From positions 1 to 12,938 of the forward strand of contig JAGWYX010000025.1 of assembly GCA_018969165.1 (NCBI GenBank): a DNA stretch of 12,938 nucleotides. The letters run 5' to 3'. The position numbers and the translations under genes are program-made. Shown here piece by piece: positions 6,901 to 12,938 of the stretch; position 1 is the first letter of the stretch; each line of letters begins with the position of its first letter. This DNA comes from Verrucomicrobiota bacterium. GTDB lineage: Bacteria; Verrucomicrobiota; Verrucomicrobiia; Limisphaerales; JAGWYX01. The notes beneath the pieces were generated by a model. It saw only the letters and a list, made by a program, of their open reading frames with translations. It searched no databases and had not been told where the DNA came from.

Positions 6901-9900
6901 CGCTGCTAGTGGACGGCGGCACTGCGGCGCAGGAATCGGTGAGCGTCACCGGGGTGAAGGCGCTGATTTCGACCAGTTTAACGGCGACGGCGGCCGCCCG
7001 GCAGAATCTTTTGCAGTTGACCAGCTCGGCGGGTTTCCAGGTGGGCGACGCCATCTTTCTGAAAAATGACAGCGGCCGGCAGGAAAATGCCACCGTCGCC
7101 GCCGTCAACGGCAACAACGTGACGCTGACCGGCAACCTGACCCAGCAGTTCAGGAGGGCCAATACCACCGTGTTTGACCTGGCCCAGATCACCTTGGCCG
7201 CCGCGCTGACGCAAAATCACGCCGCTGGGGCGCAGGTGAACGAGACCAATAGTCTGCGCTTTACGGTCACCAGCACCGGGGCTGGTCTGGCCAATGTCCA
7301 TAACGCAGGCGCCGTGATCTACGCCAACCGCAGCGCCGCCGGCAACACGAACTGGACGGCGCGAATCTTCCGGGGCGATTCCTCCGCGCTTCCCGCCGCG
7401 CAATGGGGACAGGTTGTGGCGGCGTTCGCTCACAATACCTCGCCTCACGCCGATGACCGAGCGCTCACCTTCGATGCCAACGGCAACCTGATCGACTTGG
7501 ACGACGGCGGTATCTATCGGCTGAACAACACCCATACCGCCGCGACGCGGACCTGGGTCTCGCTCAACGGCAACCTGGCCATCACCGAGTTTGGAGCGAT
7601 TGCTTACGATCCGCTCAACGGCATTATCACGGGCGGCACGCAGGACAACGGGGCTCTGGCGCAGTCGGCGACGAACAGCCAGACCTGGAACATGGTCAGC
7701 ATGGGCGACGGCAACGGACAGGCGGTTGCCTACGATCCGACTAATCCCAACCAGGTGATTCGCTACTCGATGGGGAACAATTTTGGCACCTTCTATCGCC
7801 TGACCTTCGACAACACGAACACGCAGCTCTCAAAGGCTAGTGTCTGGCTTTCGACGCCCGCGAACTTGCTGGCCAGCGGCTACACCTTGGCGGGCAAGTT
7901 GTCGGCGCTCAACGCGACCGACAAGGGGCTGTCGTTTGACACCATTCCCTTCGTGGTCAATGCGGTGGATCCGAGCAAACTGCTGCTGGGCTACACCGGG
8001 CTTTACGAGAGCGCGAATACGAAGGTCGGCTCCCTTGCCGGACCGGACAGCCAGCCGGGTGACGCGGTGGTCATGCTCAACCAGGATCTGAACAACAAGG
8101 TCACTGCCCTGGCCTATGGCGGCATGTTCAATGGGGTGGCCAATCCGAACGTCATTTACGTGGCCCGGGGCAATTCAATCTCGGTGCGTGAAGCGGGCGG
8201 CAACGTGTTCGCGCGCACCACGGCCATTGCGGGAGCGGGGGCCATCCAGAGCATTTCCCTCGATCCAACCAACTGGAAGGTGGCCTACGCGGTGGATTCG
8301 AGCCACGTCTATGCGACGGTGGACGCCGGGGCAACCTGGACGGACATCACGGGTCCGTCGGCGATGGCCGGGGCCCTCGGGGCGACGTTGCTGCGCGCGG
8401 TGCAAATCGTCAAAGTGCCGGCTGGAGTGGGCACGCCGGCGCTGGATGTGCTGCTAGTGGGCGGTGTGGGCGGGGTCTATCGCCTGTTCAACCCAGTGGG
8501 CGACCCGACCAATGTAGGCACGGTCAATTATCCCGTGATCACCGCCGCCCCGGCGTCGGTGACCGTGGTCAGCCCGGGCGACCAGAACGATTTGCTGTTC
8601 ACGGCCAAGCAGAACGGGGCCCAGCTCAACGGGGTGACCATCAGCTTTGTGGACACCGGCAAAGGCGCGGGGAACGAAACGGTGCAATGGAATCCTTTCG
8701 CCAAGACGCTGGTCTTCGACATCACGACCAACCTCACCACGGCCGCCCGGGTCCAAACCGTGCTCAAGGCCAACCCGGCCGCCAACGCGGTGTTCGACGT
8801 CACCTTCCCGAACGACAACGGCACCACGGGCAGTGGCAAAGTGGCGCTGAACGCGACGGGCACGACCACCGGCGGGCGTGGCCTTTCGCAATGGACGCAG
8901 TTCGGCACCGGGCTGCCTAACGCGATGGTGACGCAGATTCTTTACACGCCGCAGATCGGCACGCTGGCCAACAGCAACGTGCTGGTGGTGGCCGAGCGCG
9001 GCCGCGGCGCCTGGAAGTTCACGGGGGCGCTCAGTCAATTGGCCCAGCCGTCGGTGCTGACGATCACGGGCGACGGCTCGGGGAATGCGATCTCCCTGGC
9101 GCTGAACCCGGCGAACCTGCTCCAGATCAATGTCTATACCAACAGCGTGCTCAAGGGCACCTTTGCCGCCGCCGCGTTCAACCAGATCGTCGTCACCGGT
9201 GGCGCGGGTAATGACACCTTGCAGGTGGACAGCCGCCTCCGGTTGCCGGGCGGGATACTCTACGACGGTCAGGCTGGGAACAATTCGCTGATCGTGATTG
9301 GCGCCGACGGCGACACGGTGGTCAACAATGTTAACAACGGCGGGATTGGCTCGCTGACTATCGGCGGGGCAGTGGCCAACGGGGCGCTGACCGTGTCGTT
9401 CCAGAATGTGGCCACCGTGCAAACGAGCGTGACGCCGGACCAACTGGCGGCCGTGCGGGGCGGGCTGAATCTGGTTTCGCAATTCAACGGGCTGAACTCG
9501 GCGCTGAGCAGCAAGGTCGTTCCGCTGATCGGTCCGTCGCTGACGCAGGTGCTCAACGCGGCGGAAGTGCAGGTTCTGCCGAACTCCGACCCGATCCCGG
9601 GCGGGGGCGACGCCGCGGCCCAGCAGGTGGTCAACTCTTTCGGCTCGGTCCTGGACCGGCTGCTGCAATCCGGTTCGAGCGGCCTGCGCCTCTCGGATAT
9701 CGGCGGGGCGATCAACTCCTGGAGTTCACTGGTGCAATTCCTGGATGGGCTGGACAACATTCCAGGCAACGTGGTGATGACCCAGAGCGGCGGAGTCACC
9801 CGTATCGACATGCAGGTGGTCAAGACGCTCGGCGGCACGGCGAACCTCGACGTGAACCTGCTCGGGGGCGCGCTCTACCTTAAGGGATCGCTCGATGTGA

Positions 9901-12900
9901 GCGTGCAGGTCACTTTGCACCTGGTCTTCGGCGTCGATTCCCAGGGTTTCTTCATCGATACGAACCCGGCGGATACCACGGCGCCCAACCTCCCGCTGCT
10001 GACGATCAGCAACCTGCAGGTCAACGGCAGCGTCAGCGCCGGCGGGCACCTGGGCTTCCTGGACGTGGCGATCCACGACGCGACGCTGACGGTCAACCCG
10101 GCCGTGGCCCTGACGGTGAGCATCACCTCGCTGGGCACCGACCCGGTCACCGGGGTGCCGGATAACGGCCTGGTGCGGCTGGATGAACTACCGGACTTCA
10201 CCAGCCTGTTTTCGGTGAGCCTGACGGGCGGCGGAGGTGTTTCGACGCCCGACTTGGTGTTCAATGCGGATGTCACGGTGGGCTTCTCGTCGTCGGCGCT
10301 GGGATTGAACCTGAGCTACCCGGTGGCCAACATTACCCTTACCTGGAACGACATTACCAAGCCCAATACCGTAACCTTCAGCAGTCAGAACGGCGTGATC
10401 GAGGGCATGATCACCCAGTTCGAAAACGCGATCCTCAACGGCCTGGACAAGATTTCGAGCCTGGGCAGCTACCTGCAGGGGTTGCCGGCGTTCAATACCC
10501 AGTTGCCGCTGGTGGACAAGACCCTGAACCAATTGCTGAATGTCGGCAGCCTCTTGCAGCTCAAGAGCGCGGTGCAGACCTATTTCAGCCAAAACGGCCT
10601 CCCGACGATGGACGGCCTGGTCGGGGTGTTGGCGACCCAATTGGCCAGCGCCGTAGGCAACAACGCCCAGGGCAGCTTCAGCGTCGGCCCGCTCACCATC
10701 AGCGGCGGGTTCTTCCCGGACAGCAACCAACTGCGGATCGACGTGGACCTGGAGTTGTCGAAGAGCTTCCAATTCCCGCTGGACCTGGGCGCTGATCTGG
10801 CGGCGCTGGGCTTCAGCCCGACCAGTTCGGTCAACCTCACCGTTGAGGCCGGCTTGTCGCTCAATTTCGCCTTCGGCATCGACCTGAACTCGCTTTTCGC
10901 CGGTAACGGGGTGAGTCTGAACGACTTCTTCCTGCAGGTGAACCGCGCGGCCCTGGATGTGGGGGTCAGCCTGAACAATCTGAACCTGGCGCTCTCGGGC
11001 AATCTCGGCGGCGCCACGGGCAGCCTGAGTGTCAACAACGGGACGATCACCCTGGACGCGATGGTCGGCCTGGTTGTCAACGCGCCCGATGGCAAATTGA
11101 CCTTGGCGGACCTGAGTAACTCGAGCGGCTTGAGCACGCTCATCGGCCTGACGCCGGCGGCGTTCCTCTCGATCGACCTGCCATTGAGCGGGACTCTGAC
11201 CGGGCCGAGCTTCAGCATCTCCGGAACCCTCGATCTGCAAATACTGCCTTTCGATGTCCTGAGCGGGAACGCACCGGCCTTCGTCCTCACCGTGGTCGGC
11301 AGCATCGAGGTCGGCGGCCAGTCCCTCTCCGGCACGTTCCGGTTCGAGCGGAACGGTACCACGGTCAACGGCACGGTCAGCGTCACGACGATCCAGGTGG
11401 GCGCGTCCAACGTGGACGCCTTCCTCGGCGCCGGCCCGGTTTATCTGAACGACGGCGTCACCATCAACCCGAACGCAGTCGGGATCCATCTGACCAACGG
11501 CTCGTTCGGGATGCTGCTCCAGACGACCGTTGACAGCACCAATCCGTCCCAAGCGGTCAGTGCCTTTGCCTTCAGCGCCTCGGGCAGCGTCACCTTCCTC
11601 GGCTTCCCCGGGCTGACCTTTACCGCCCAGTCGATGACGTTGCAGTATAACACCATCGGCGCCGTCAATACCGCGGTGCCGACCGGCGCGGTGGCGCAGG
11701 ATGGGGTGACGCCGGTGACGGTGCAATTGAACTTCCCGGCGGCGCTGCAGTTGAGCTTCAGCGGCGTGGTCACGCTCAGCGTCGTGGATCCCGCCACCAA
11801 TAGCCAGTTCGTCCTGGTCACTGGCGGGTTCATCTTCACCGAGAGCCAAACGACCACGACCGATTCGACCACCAGCAAAAAGACCCAGACGACGACCATC
11901 TTGATCGGAGCGGCCGGCGTGGAGGCATTCTTCGGCGTCGGGCCCGCCCGGCTGAACGACGGATCGATCAATCCCAACGCCGTCGGCGTGCTGCTCGAGA
12001 ACGGCCAGGTCGCCGCGGAAATCCTCAACCAGGTGGACGTGACAGACGCGGCCAACCCGCAAACGCTCAGTTCGACCTACGCGGTGGACGCCAGCGGCAG
12101 CGCGCAGTTGGTCAACGTGACCGGGCTCACGCTGGGCGGGACGTTCCACGTGCGGATCAACACCACCGGCGCGGCGGTGACCCAGACCATCGGCGTGCCG
12201 GATCCGGCCAATCCCGCCAATATCATCAACGTGCCGCTAACCTTCGCCGGGAACGAAACGCTGGCGCTGTCGGGCACTAACGTGGACCTGAGCGTCAACG
12301 GCTTCGTCACCCTCTCCGGGAGTTTTGCCCTGAGCAAGACCTTTGACTCGAGCACGAACACGACCCAAATCCTGGTGGGGGCTACCGGCATCAACGCCTT
12401 CCTGGGCACGGCTGACCAGAAGGTGGGCCTGCAGGTTTCCAACGCCGATCTCGGCCTCGTCATCTACGACCAGACGACCACGACCGCCGGCGTCACGACG
12501 ACGCAAACGACTTACGCCCTGGACGCGTCGGCCTCGGCTCAACTCGTTGGGTTCGGCGACGATTTCAGCCTCAGCGGCACGGTCGGCGTGCGCGTCAATA
12601 CCACGGGGGGCCCGGTCAATCAAACGATCACCGTCGGCGGGGTCAACGTGAACGTCAACTTCAGCAGCACGGAGGGCAACTTCGAAGGGTTCAGCGGGGC
12701 CGGCGTGACGTTGAACGTGGGCGGCTACGTGACGGTGACCGGCGACTTCGCGTTCACCAAGCAGGTCGATACCGTCAACAACGTCACCGACATTCTGGCG
12801 GGCGGGACGGGCGTCAATGTGTTCCTGGGTTCGGCCGACGCGGGCATGGGCGTGCAAATCAACAACGCCAACCTGGGCGTCATCATCGAGCAGAAAACCA

Positions 12901-12938
12901 CCACCGTGTCCACGTTCGGCTTCGCCGTGGACGGCTCC
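3924..12938 (+). CDS. Giant LEPR-XLL-type, beta-propeller and beta-strand-repeat surface protein, 3' partial
   Basis: One uninterrupted frame of 3005 codons, still open at the last base. Its exact role is not known; it is probably an extracellular adhesin, matrix or surface-layer-like protein. Order by residue: LEPR-XLL-like motif FELENLEQRLLLSG (9-22); Ala/Ser/Thr/Pro/Gln-rich linker (26-209); Asp-box beta-propeller (210 to ~1700) with large inserted domains; RTX-like segment (1712-1838); mixed helical/beta region with a duplicated module (~1840-2400); beta-strand repeats (2488 to the edge). I saw no cysteine in the translation, and Gly, Ala, Val, Thr, Asn and Leu dominate, as expected for exported repeat proteins. 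No classical Sec signal peptide is seen; LEPR-XLL regions normally sit at the extreme N-terminus of such giants and are thought to act in sorting. ATG 3924 is preferred over the in-frame TTG at 3885 because it puts the motif at residues 9-22. No good Shine-Dalgarno is visible. The gene is monocistronic as far as seen and has its own candidate promoter. Confidence 0.9.
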   Translation, partial: MESGSKNTFELENLEQRLLLSGNPLLTAALGVQAGADPHRAAPSATLEQSQTPLVGQSATPATYDPASQINGIFDGLTQQTVTSSPAETAPSTEANSPAPTAVPSAAAAVEQAVQKLSTVTSSPGGQAAIANEVLSSAGAVNGAGNVLTLQLTETLHAANGPPAEQVTTQAGSVSSTSQGSVSGSVGSFLTLRSLFSSSSADTTTTVTGSPTWTPQGPNNVLGGQVEGMGANSVTGAVNVAVTDPNNADIVYVGTVNGGVWKTTNATAVTPTWTNLTDQFPSLAISALAMDPTNSNILYAGTGSTSSSGQGGPAIGLLKTTDGGATWSVLASSTFSGLKVTQIIPYEAGLNTGEANVQSPLLVSTLGNGTVGQGGIYRSIDGGQTWTRISGNTNVGGTASGLPDAAVVSMVRLAPNSATFFAAVSKNGTYQSTDAGRHWQQVQNIPDAINQKLAAATVTSDFADNADNSSYNGAVGNTIIGLGGAANLGSWYTLQNTGGQGGAIVLGTDPTNNRVVDGLQSFEVFAGNGGSGTGYAAGRTSDNPLVSGTYSLTARFDVTNTAGFSGFNLKSAKGSAFADSELLRFGLDPSTGNTKIYVMGLSGEGAQALDFGATDLRGAVVKFSLAFDTGAGTYTLTATVGTATQSVSGHLAATGAAVTDLGFANFNNGALQNLIFDSLAVTGTPGTVTDVYSGVVRNLTTTLANGALNGANQLTLGSVTDILVGDSLFLNYNPPATTLGANAASGTNTIVVANLLGFAVNSAVVVGAGAANQEAFYITAINNGTKTLTLNSNLTQNHVAGETVTEYREKVQVAAVNPNTNTVTLQAPIKFVNHAGEAVVDTSLTAQIYVSATGANGSWAEMATPSSTDGTPGSTRQYGLINGQAQNFTLAVDPSNPNLVYVGGDLQPILNKVSETLGANAAVGDQSIQVAGAGKFVVGDTIYIDYGTAQQEAATVTKIGSAATAVAQVFAGASVGDTTLFVNQVNGVAVGDTLLVDGGTAAQESVSVTGVKALISTSLTATAAARQNLLQLTSSAGFQVGDAIFLKNDSGRQENATVAAVNGNNVTLTGNLTQQFRRANTTVFDLAQITLAAALTQNHAAGAQVNETNSLRFTVTSTGAGLANVHNAGAVIYANRSAAGNTNWTARIFRGDSSALPAAQWGQVVAAFAHNTSPHADDRALTFDANGNLIDLDDGGIYRLNNTHTAATRTWVSLNGNLAITEFGAIAYDPLNGIITGGTQDNGALAQSATNSQTWNMVSMGDGNGQAVAYDPTNPNQVIRYSMGNNFGTFYRLTFDNTNTQLSKASVWLSTPANLLASGYTLAGKLSALNATDKGLSFDTIPFVVNAVDPSKLLLGYTGLYESANTKVGSLAGPDSQPGDAVVMLNQDLNNKVTALAYGGMFNGVANPNVIYVARGNSISVREAGGNVFARTTAIAGAGAIQSISLDPTNWKVAYAVDSSHVYATVDAGATWTDITGPSAMAGALGATLLRAVQIVKVPAGVGTPALDVLLVGGVGGVYRLFNPVGDPTNVGTVNYPVITAAPASVTVVSPGDQNDLLFTAKQNGAQLNGVTISFVDTGKGAGNETVQWNPFAKTLVFDITTNLTTAARVQTVLKANPAANAVFDVTFPNDNGTTGSGKVALNATGTTTGGRGLSQWTQFGTGLPNAMVTQILYTPQIGTLANSNVLVVAERGRGAWKFTGALSQLAQPSVLTITGDGSGNAISLALNPANLLQINVYTNSVLKGTFAAAAFNQIVVTGGAGNDTLQVDSRLRLPGGILYDGQAGNNSLIVIGADGDTVVNNVNNGGIGSLTIGGAVANGALTVSFQNVATVQTSVTPDQLAAVRGGLNLVSQFNGLNSALSSKVVPLIGPSLTQVLNAAEVQVLPNSDPIPGGGDAAAQQVVNSFGSVLDRLLQSGSSGLRLSDIGGAINSWSSLVQFLDGLDNIPGNVVMTQSGGVTRIDMQVVKTLGGTANLDVNLLGGALYLKGSLDVSVQVTLHLVFGVDSQGFFIDTNPADTTAPNLPLLTISNLQVNGSVSAGGHLGFLDVAIHDATLTVNPAVALTVSITSLGTDPVTGVPDNGLVRLDELPDFTSLFSVSLTGGGGVSTPDLVFNADVTVGFSSSALGLNLSYPVANITLTWNDITKPNTVTFSSQNGVIEGMITQFENAILNGLDKISSLGSYLQGLPAFNTQLPLVDKTLNQLLNVGSLLQLKSAVQTYFSQNGLPTMDGLVGVLATQLASAVGNNAQGSFSVGPLTISGGFFPDSNQLRIDVDLELSKSFQFPLDLGADLAALGFSPTSSVNLTVEAGLSLNFAFGIDLNSLFAGNGVSLNDFFLQVNRAALDVGVSLNNLNLALSGNLGGATGSLSVNNGTITLDAMVGLVVNAPDGKLTLADLSNSSGLSTLIGLTPAAFLSIDLPLSGTLTGPSFSISGTLDLQILPFDVLSGNAPAFVLTVVGSIEVGGQSLSGTFRFERNGTTVNGTVSVTTIQVGASNVDAFLGAGPVYLNDGVTINPNAVGIHLTNGSFGMLLQTTVDSTNPSQAVSAFAFSASGSVTFLGFPGLTFTAQSMTLQYNTIGAVNTAVPTGAVAQDGVTPVTVQLNFPAALQLSFSGVVTLSVVDPATNSQFVLVTGGFIFTESQTTTTDSTTSKKTQTTTILIGAAGVEAFFGVGPARLNDGSINPNAVGVLLENGQVAAEILNQVDVTDAANPQTLSSTYAVDASGSAQLVNVTGLTLGGTFHVRINTTGAAVTQTIGVPDPANPANIINVPLTFAGNETLALSGTNVDLSVNGFVTLSGSFALSKTFDSSTNTTQILVGATGINAFLGTADQKVGLQVSNADLGLVIYDQTTTTAGVTTTQTTYALDASASAQLVGFGDDFSLSGTVGVRVNTTGGPVNQTITVGGVNVNVNFSSTEGNFEGFSGAGVTLNVGGYVTVTGDFAFTKQVDTVNNVTDILAGGTGVNVFLGSADAGMGVQINNANLGVIIEQKTTTVSTFGFAVDGS
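3948..3989 (+). other. LEPR-XLL-like N-terminal motif of the giant protein
   Basis: Residues 9-22, FELENLEQRLLLSG, match the LEPR-XLL consensus (L-E-P-R-x-L-L-S) with Gln in place of Pro. The following GNPLL also fits. This motif marks giant exported proteins of Planctomycetes, Verrucomicrobia, Lentisphaerae and some others. Its position eight residues from the ATG supports that start. Confidence 0.75.
3999..4550 (+). other. Low-complexity linker in the giant protein
   Basis: Residues 26-209 are rich in Ala, Ser, Thr, Pro and Gln, with no recognisable fold. It includes a PSAAAAVEQAVQKL helix-prone stretch and ends in a Ser/Thr-rich segment (LFSSSSADTTTT, about 194-205). Codon choice shifts here to TCT/TCC/ACT/GTT, locally lowering GC compared with the rest of the gene. 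It probably acts as a flexible spacer between the sorting motif and the propeller. Confidence 0.55.
5295..5978 (+). other. Beta-sandwich domain inserted in the propeller
   Basis: Residues 458-685 break the blade pattern directly after the Asp-box at 432-439. The segment resembles LamG/concanavalin-like jelly-roll domains, with alternating hydrophobic strands such as GTYSLTARFDV, GFNLKSAKGSAF, ELLRFGLDP, VVKFSLAFDTGAGTYTLTAT and NLIFDSLAVTG. I associate the last pattern with secreted Verrucomicrobia proteins (from memory, not a search). A carbohydrate-binding role is plausible but unproven. Confidence 0.5.
6030..6461 (+). repeat. VGD-type ~50-residue repeats, cluster 1
   Basis: Residues 703-846 hold two units. 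The first starts at LANGALNGANQLTL (703) and carries ILVGDSLFLNY. The second starts at LGANAASGTNTIVV (739) with GFAVNSAVVVG, then ANQEAFYITAI. Tails of the form LTLNSNLTQNHVAGETV and VTLQAPIKFVNHAGEAV follow. The pattern is small beta-domains inserted in a propeller loop. The family is unnamed to me, although similar units occur in other giant bacterial surface proteins. Confidence 0.6.
6672..7244 (+). repeat. VGD-type ~50-residue repeats, cluster 2
   Basis: Residues 917-1107 hold three clear units starting at 917, 970 and 1019 (periods 53 and 49): GKFVVGDTIYIDYGTAQQEA, GVAVGDTLLVDGGTAAQES and GFQVGDAIFLKNDSGRQEN. Each is followed by a T/S-V-x-V strand. The last ends in NLTQQFRRANTTV and a degenerate LTQNHAAGAQV tail like those of cluster 1. 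The cluster interrupts a blade: DPSNPNLVYVGG at 893 precedes it, and VIYANRSAAGNTNW at 1131 resumes it. Confidence 0.65.
8559..8876 (+). other. Additional beta-domain before the last propeller blade
   Basis: Residues 1546-1651. NDLLFTAKQNG, TISFVDTG, VFDITTNLTTAARVQTVL and TGSGKVALNATGTTTGG resemble a small alpha/beta domain recurring in phage-tail-like and giant surface proteins, with the pattern F-T-A-K-x-x-G then V-x-D-x-G then T-A-x-x-V. It sits between the Asp-box at 1465 and the closing blade at 1653-1700, so it is a further propeller insertion. The assignment is from remembered patterns. Confidence 0.4.
9057..9437 (+). other. RTX-like / Ca-binding-like segment
   Basis: Residues 1712-1838 begin LTITGDGSGNAISLAL and contain VVTGGAGNDTLQVDS (GGAGNDTL at 1759-1766), followed by YDGQAGNNSLIV. 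This matches the hemolysin-type nonapeptide GGxGxDxL in one good and one degenerate copy. In LEPR-XLL giants such a segment is common as a single beta-roll-like turn. With so few copies, strong calcium binding is doubtful. Confidence 0.5.
9876..11123 (+). repeat. Duplicated beta module with EF-hand-like end (two copies, about 315 residues apart)
   Basis: Copy A (about residues 1985-2092) has LHLVFGVDSQGFFIDT (F2002), then a DNGLVRLDEL loop (D2080-L2089). Copy B (about 2300-2400) has LNFAFGIDLNSLF (F2317), then DGKLTLADL (D2389-L2397). The anchor-to-loop spacing is 78 and 72 residues. Between the copies is a helix-prone stretch (~2165-2235, e.g. GVIEGMITQFENAILNGL) similar in style to the one before copy A (~1838-1945). 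The acidic loops resemble degenerate EF-hand/dockerin loops. Calcium binding is a guess. Confidence 0.5.
11385..12938 (+). repeat. C-terminal long beta-strand repeats, four units and continuing
   Basis: A shared motif, (I/T)-x-x-G-x-x-x-V/I-x-x-F-x-G, recurs at IQVGASNVDAFLG (from residue 2490), ILIGAAGVEAFFG (2659), ILVGATGINAFLG (2816) and ILAGGTGVNVFLG (2957), giving periods of 169, 157 and 141 residues. Each is followed by a V/L-x-x-x-N-A/G strand, a Thr-rich turn (TTTT, TTTTAGVTTTQTT), YA(V/L)DAS(G/A)SAQL in units 2-3 and a G-x-F-x-(V/L)-(R/S) strand. The last unit is cut by the window edge, so more copies probably follow. The architecture is that of a fibrous, beta-solenoid-like or stacked beta-sandwich stalk. 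Confidence 0.7.

Larger units (their letters stand above)
4551..9023 (+). other. Asp-box (BNR/sortilin-like) beta-propeller region, interrupted
   Basis: Residues 210-1700. Asp-box motifs (S/T-x-D-x-G-x-x-W): TTDGGATW (320-327), SIDGGQTW (379-386), STDAGRHW (432-439) and TVDAGATW (1465-1472), plus a degenerate one after GVWKTTN (259-265). The recurring DPxNPxxxYxG blade strand appears as DPNNADIVYVG (~242), DPTNSNILYAG, DPSNPNLVYVGG (893-904), DPTNPNQVIRY and DPTNWKVAYA. TQDNG (1239-1243) and a closing blade ending RGRGAW (1692-1697) are typical of VPS10/xyloglucanase-type propellers. Non-blade domains sit at about 458-685, 703-846, 917-1107 and 1546-1651. The protein is more likely to bind carbohydrate or protein than to be an enzyme. 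No catalytic residues could be assigned. Confidence 0.75.

Noticed and set aside
6497..7069. Plus-strand 190-codon frame inside the giant gene, with similar overlaps in the operon such as 2513-3151 and 141-551
   Set aside because: Out-of-frame shadows. The overlapped frame has clear family motifs throughout, while these have none.
10188..12149. A 653-codon open frame on the minus strand, with others at 3918-5237, 5874-6875 and 8454-9668
   Set aside because: They lie wholly antisense to the giant gene, are rich in Arg, His, Gln and Gly as expected for reverse reading of GC-rich codons, and show no recognisable domain.
1..12938. CRISPR array, tRNA, rRNA, insertion sequence or phage integration site
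   Set aside because: No short regularly spaced repeats, tRNA cloverleaf, transposase or terminal inverted repeats were seen.

Overview
The window is GC-rich and coded entirely on the + strand. It has two parts: a tight four-gene operon of hexose-phosphate enzymes (1-3680), and after a 243-base non-coding gap, the first 3005 codons of a giant exported-type protein (3924 to the window end) that runs off the right edge. The giant gene has no stop inside the window, so any list of closed reading frames misses it. It was found by reading the frame directly from 3924.

The organism is probably a bacterium of the PVC group, with Verrucomicrobiota favoured and Planctomycetota or Lentisphaerota possible. 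The evidence is a LEPR-XLL-like N-terminal motif on a giant beta-strand-rich protein, an inserted beta-sandwich of a type I associate with Verrucomicrobia, and a ~580-residue class I mannose-6-phosphate isomerase with an extra N-terminal domain. This placement is inference. No rRNA or other strong taxonomic marker is present.

Operon: a BadF/BcrA-type sugar kinase (1-966, N-terminus cut by the window edge), a cupin-type glucose-6-phosphate isomerase (980-1546), a stand-alone type II cupin mannose-6-phosphate isomerase (1543-1938), and a class I mannose-6-phosphate isomerase fused to an N-terminal kinase-like domain that has lost its P-loop (1935-3680). The last two junctions are ATGA overlaps. 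Together the genes bring a phosphorylated hexose or amino sugar to the fructose-6-phosphate node and interconvert glucose-6-P, fructose-6-P and mannose-6-P, either for glycolysis or for making mannose-containing glycans.

Gap (3681-3923): several nested inverted repeats, a consensus TTGACA -35 box with an upstream A-tract, and two near-identical 14-base interrupted palindromes that coincide with the candidate -35 and -10 boxes. It probably holds the operon's end and the giant gene's promoter.

Giant protein: LEPR-XLL-like motif; Ala/Ser/Thr/Pro-rich linker; an Asp-box (BNR/sortilin-type) beta-propeller of about 1500 residues, interrupted by a beta-sandwich, two clusters of ~50-residue 'VGD' repeats and a further beta-domain; an RTX-like GGAGNDTL segment; a duplicated ~315-residue module; then C-terminal beta-strand repeats still running at the window end. 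I saw no cysteine in the 3005 residues. It is most likely a cell-surface or secreted adhesin or structural protein. Its function cannot be settled from sequence.
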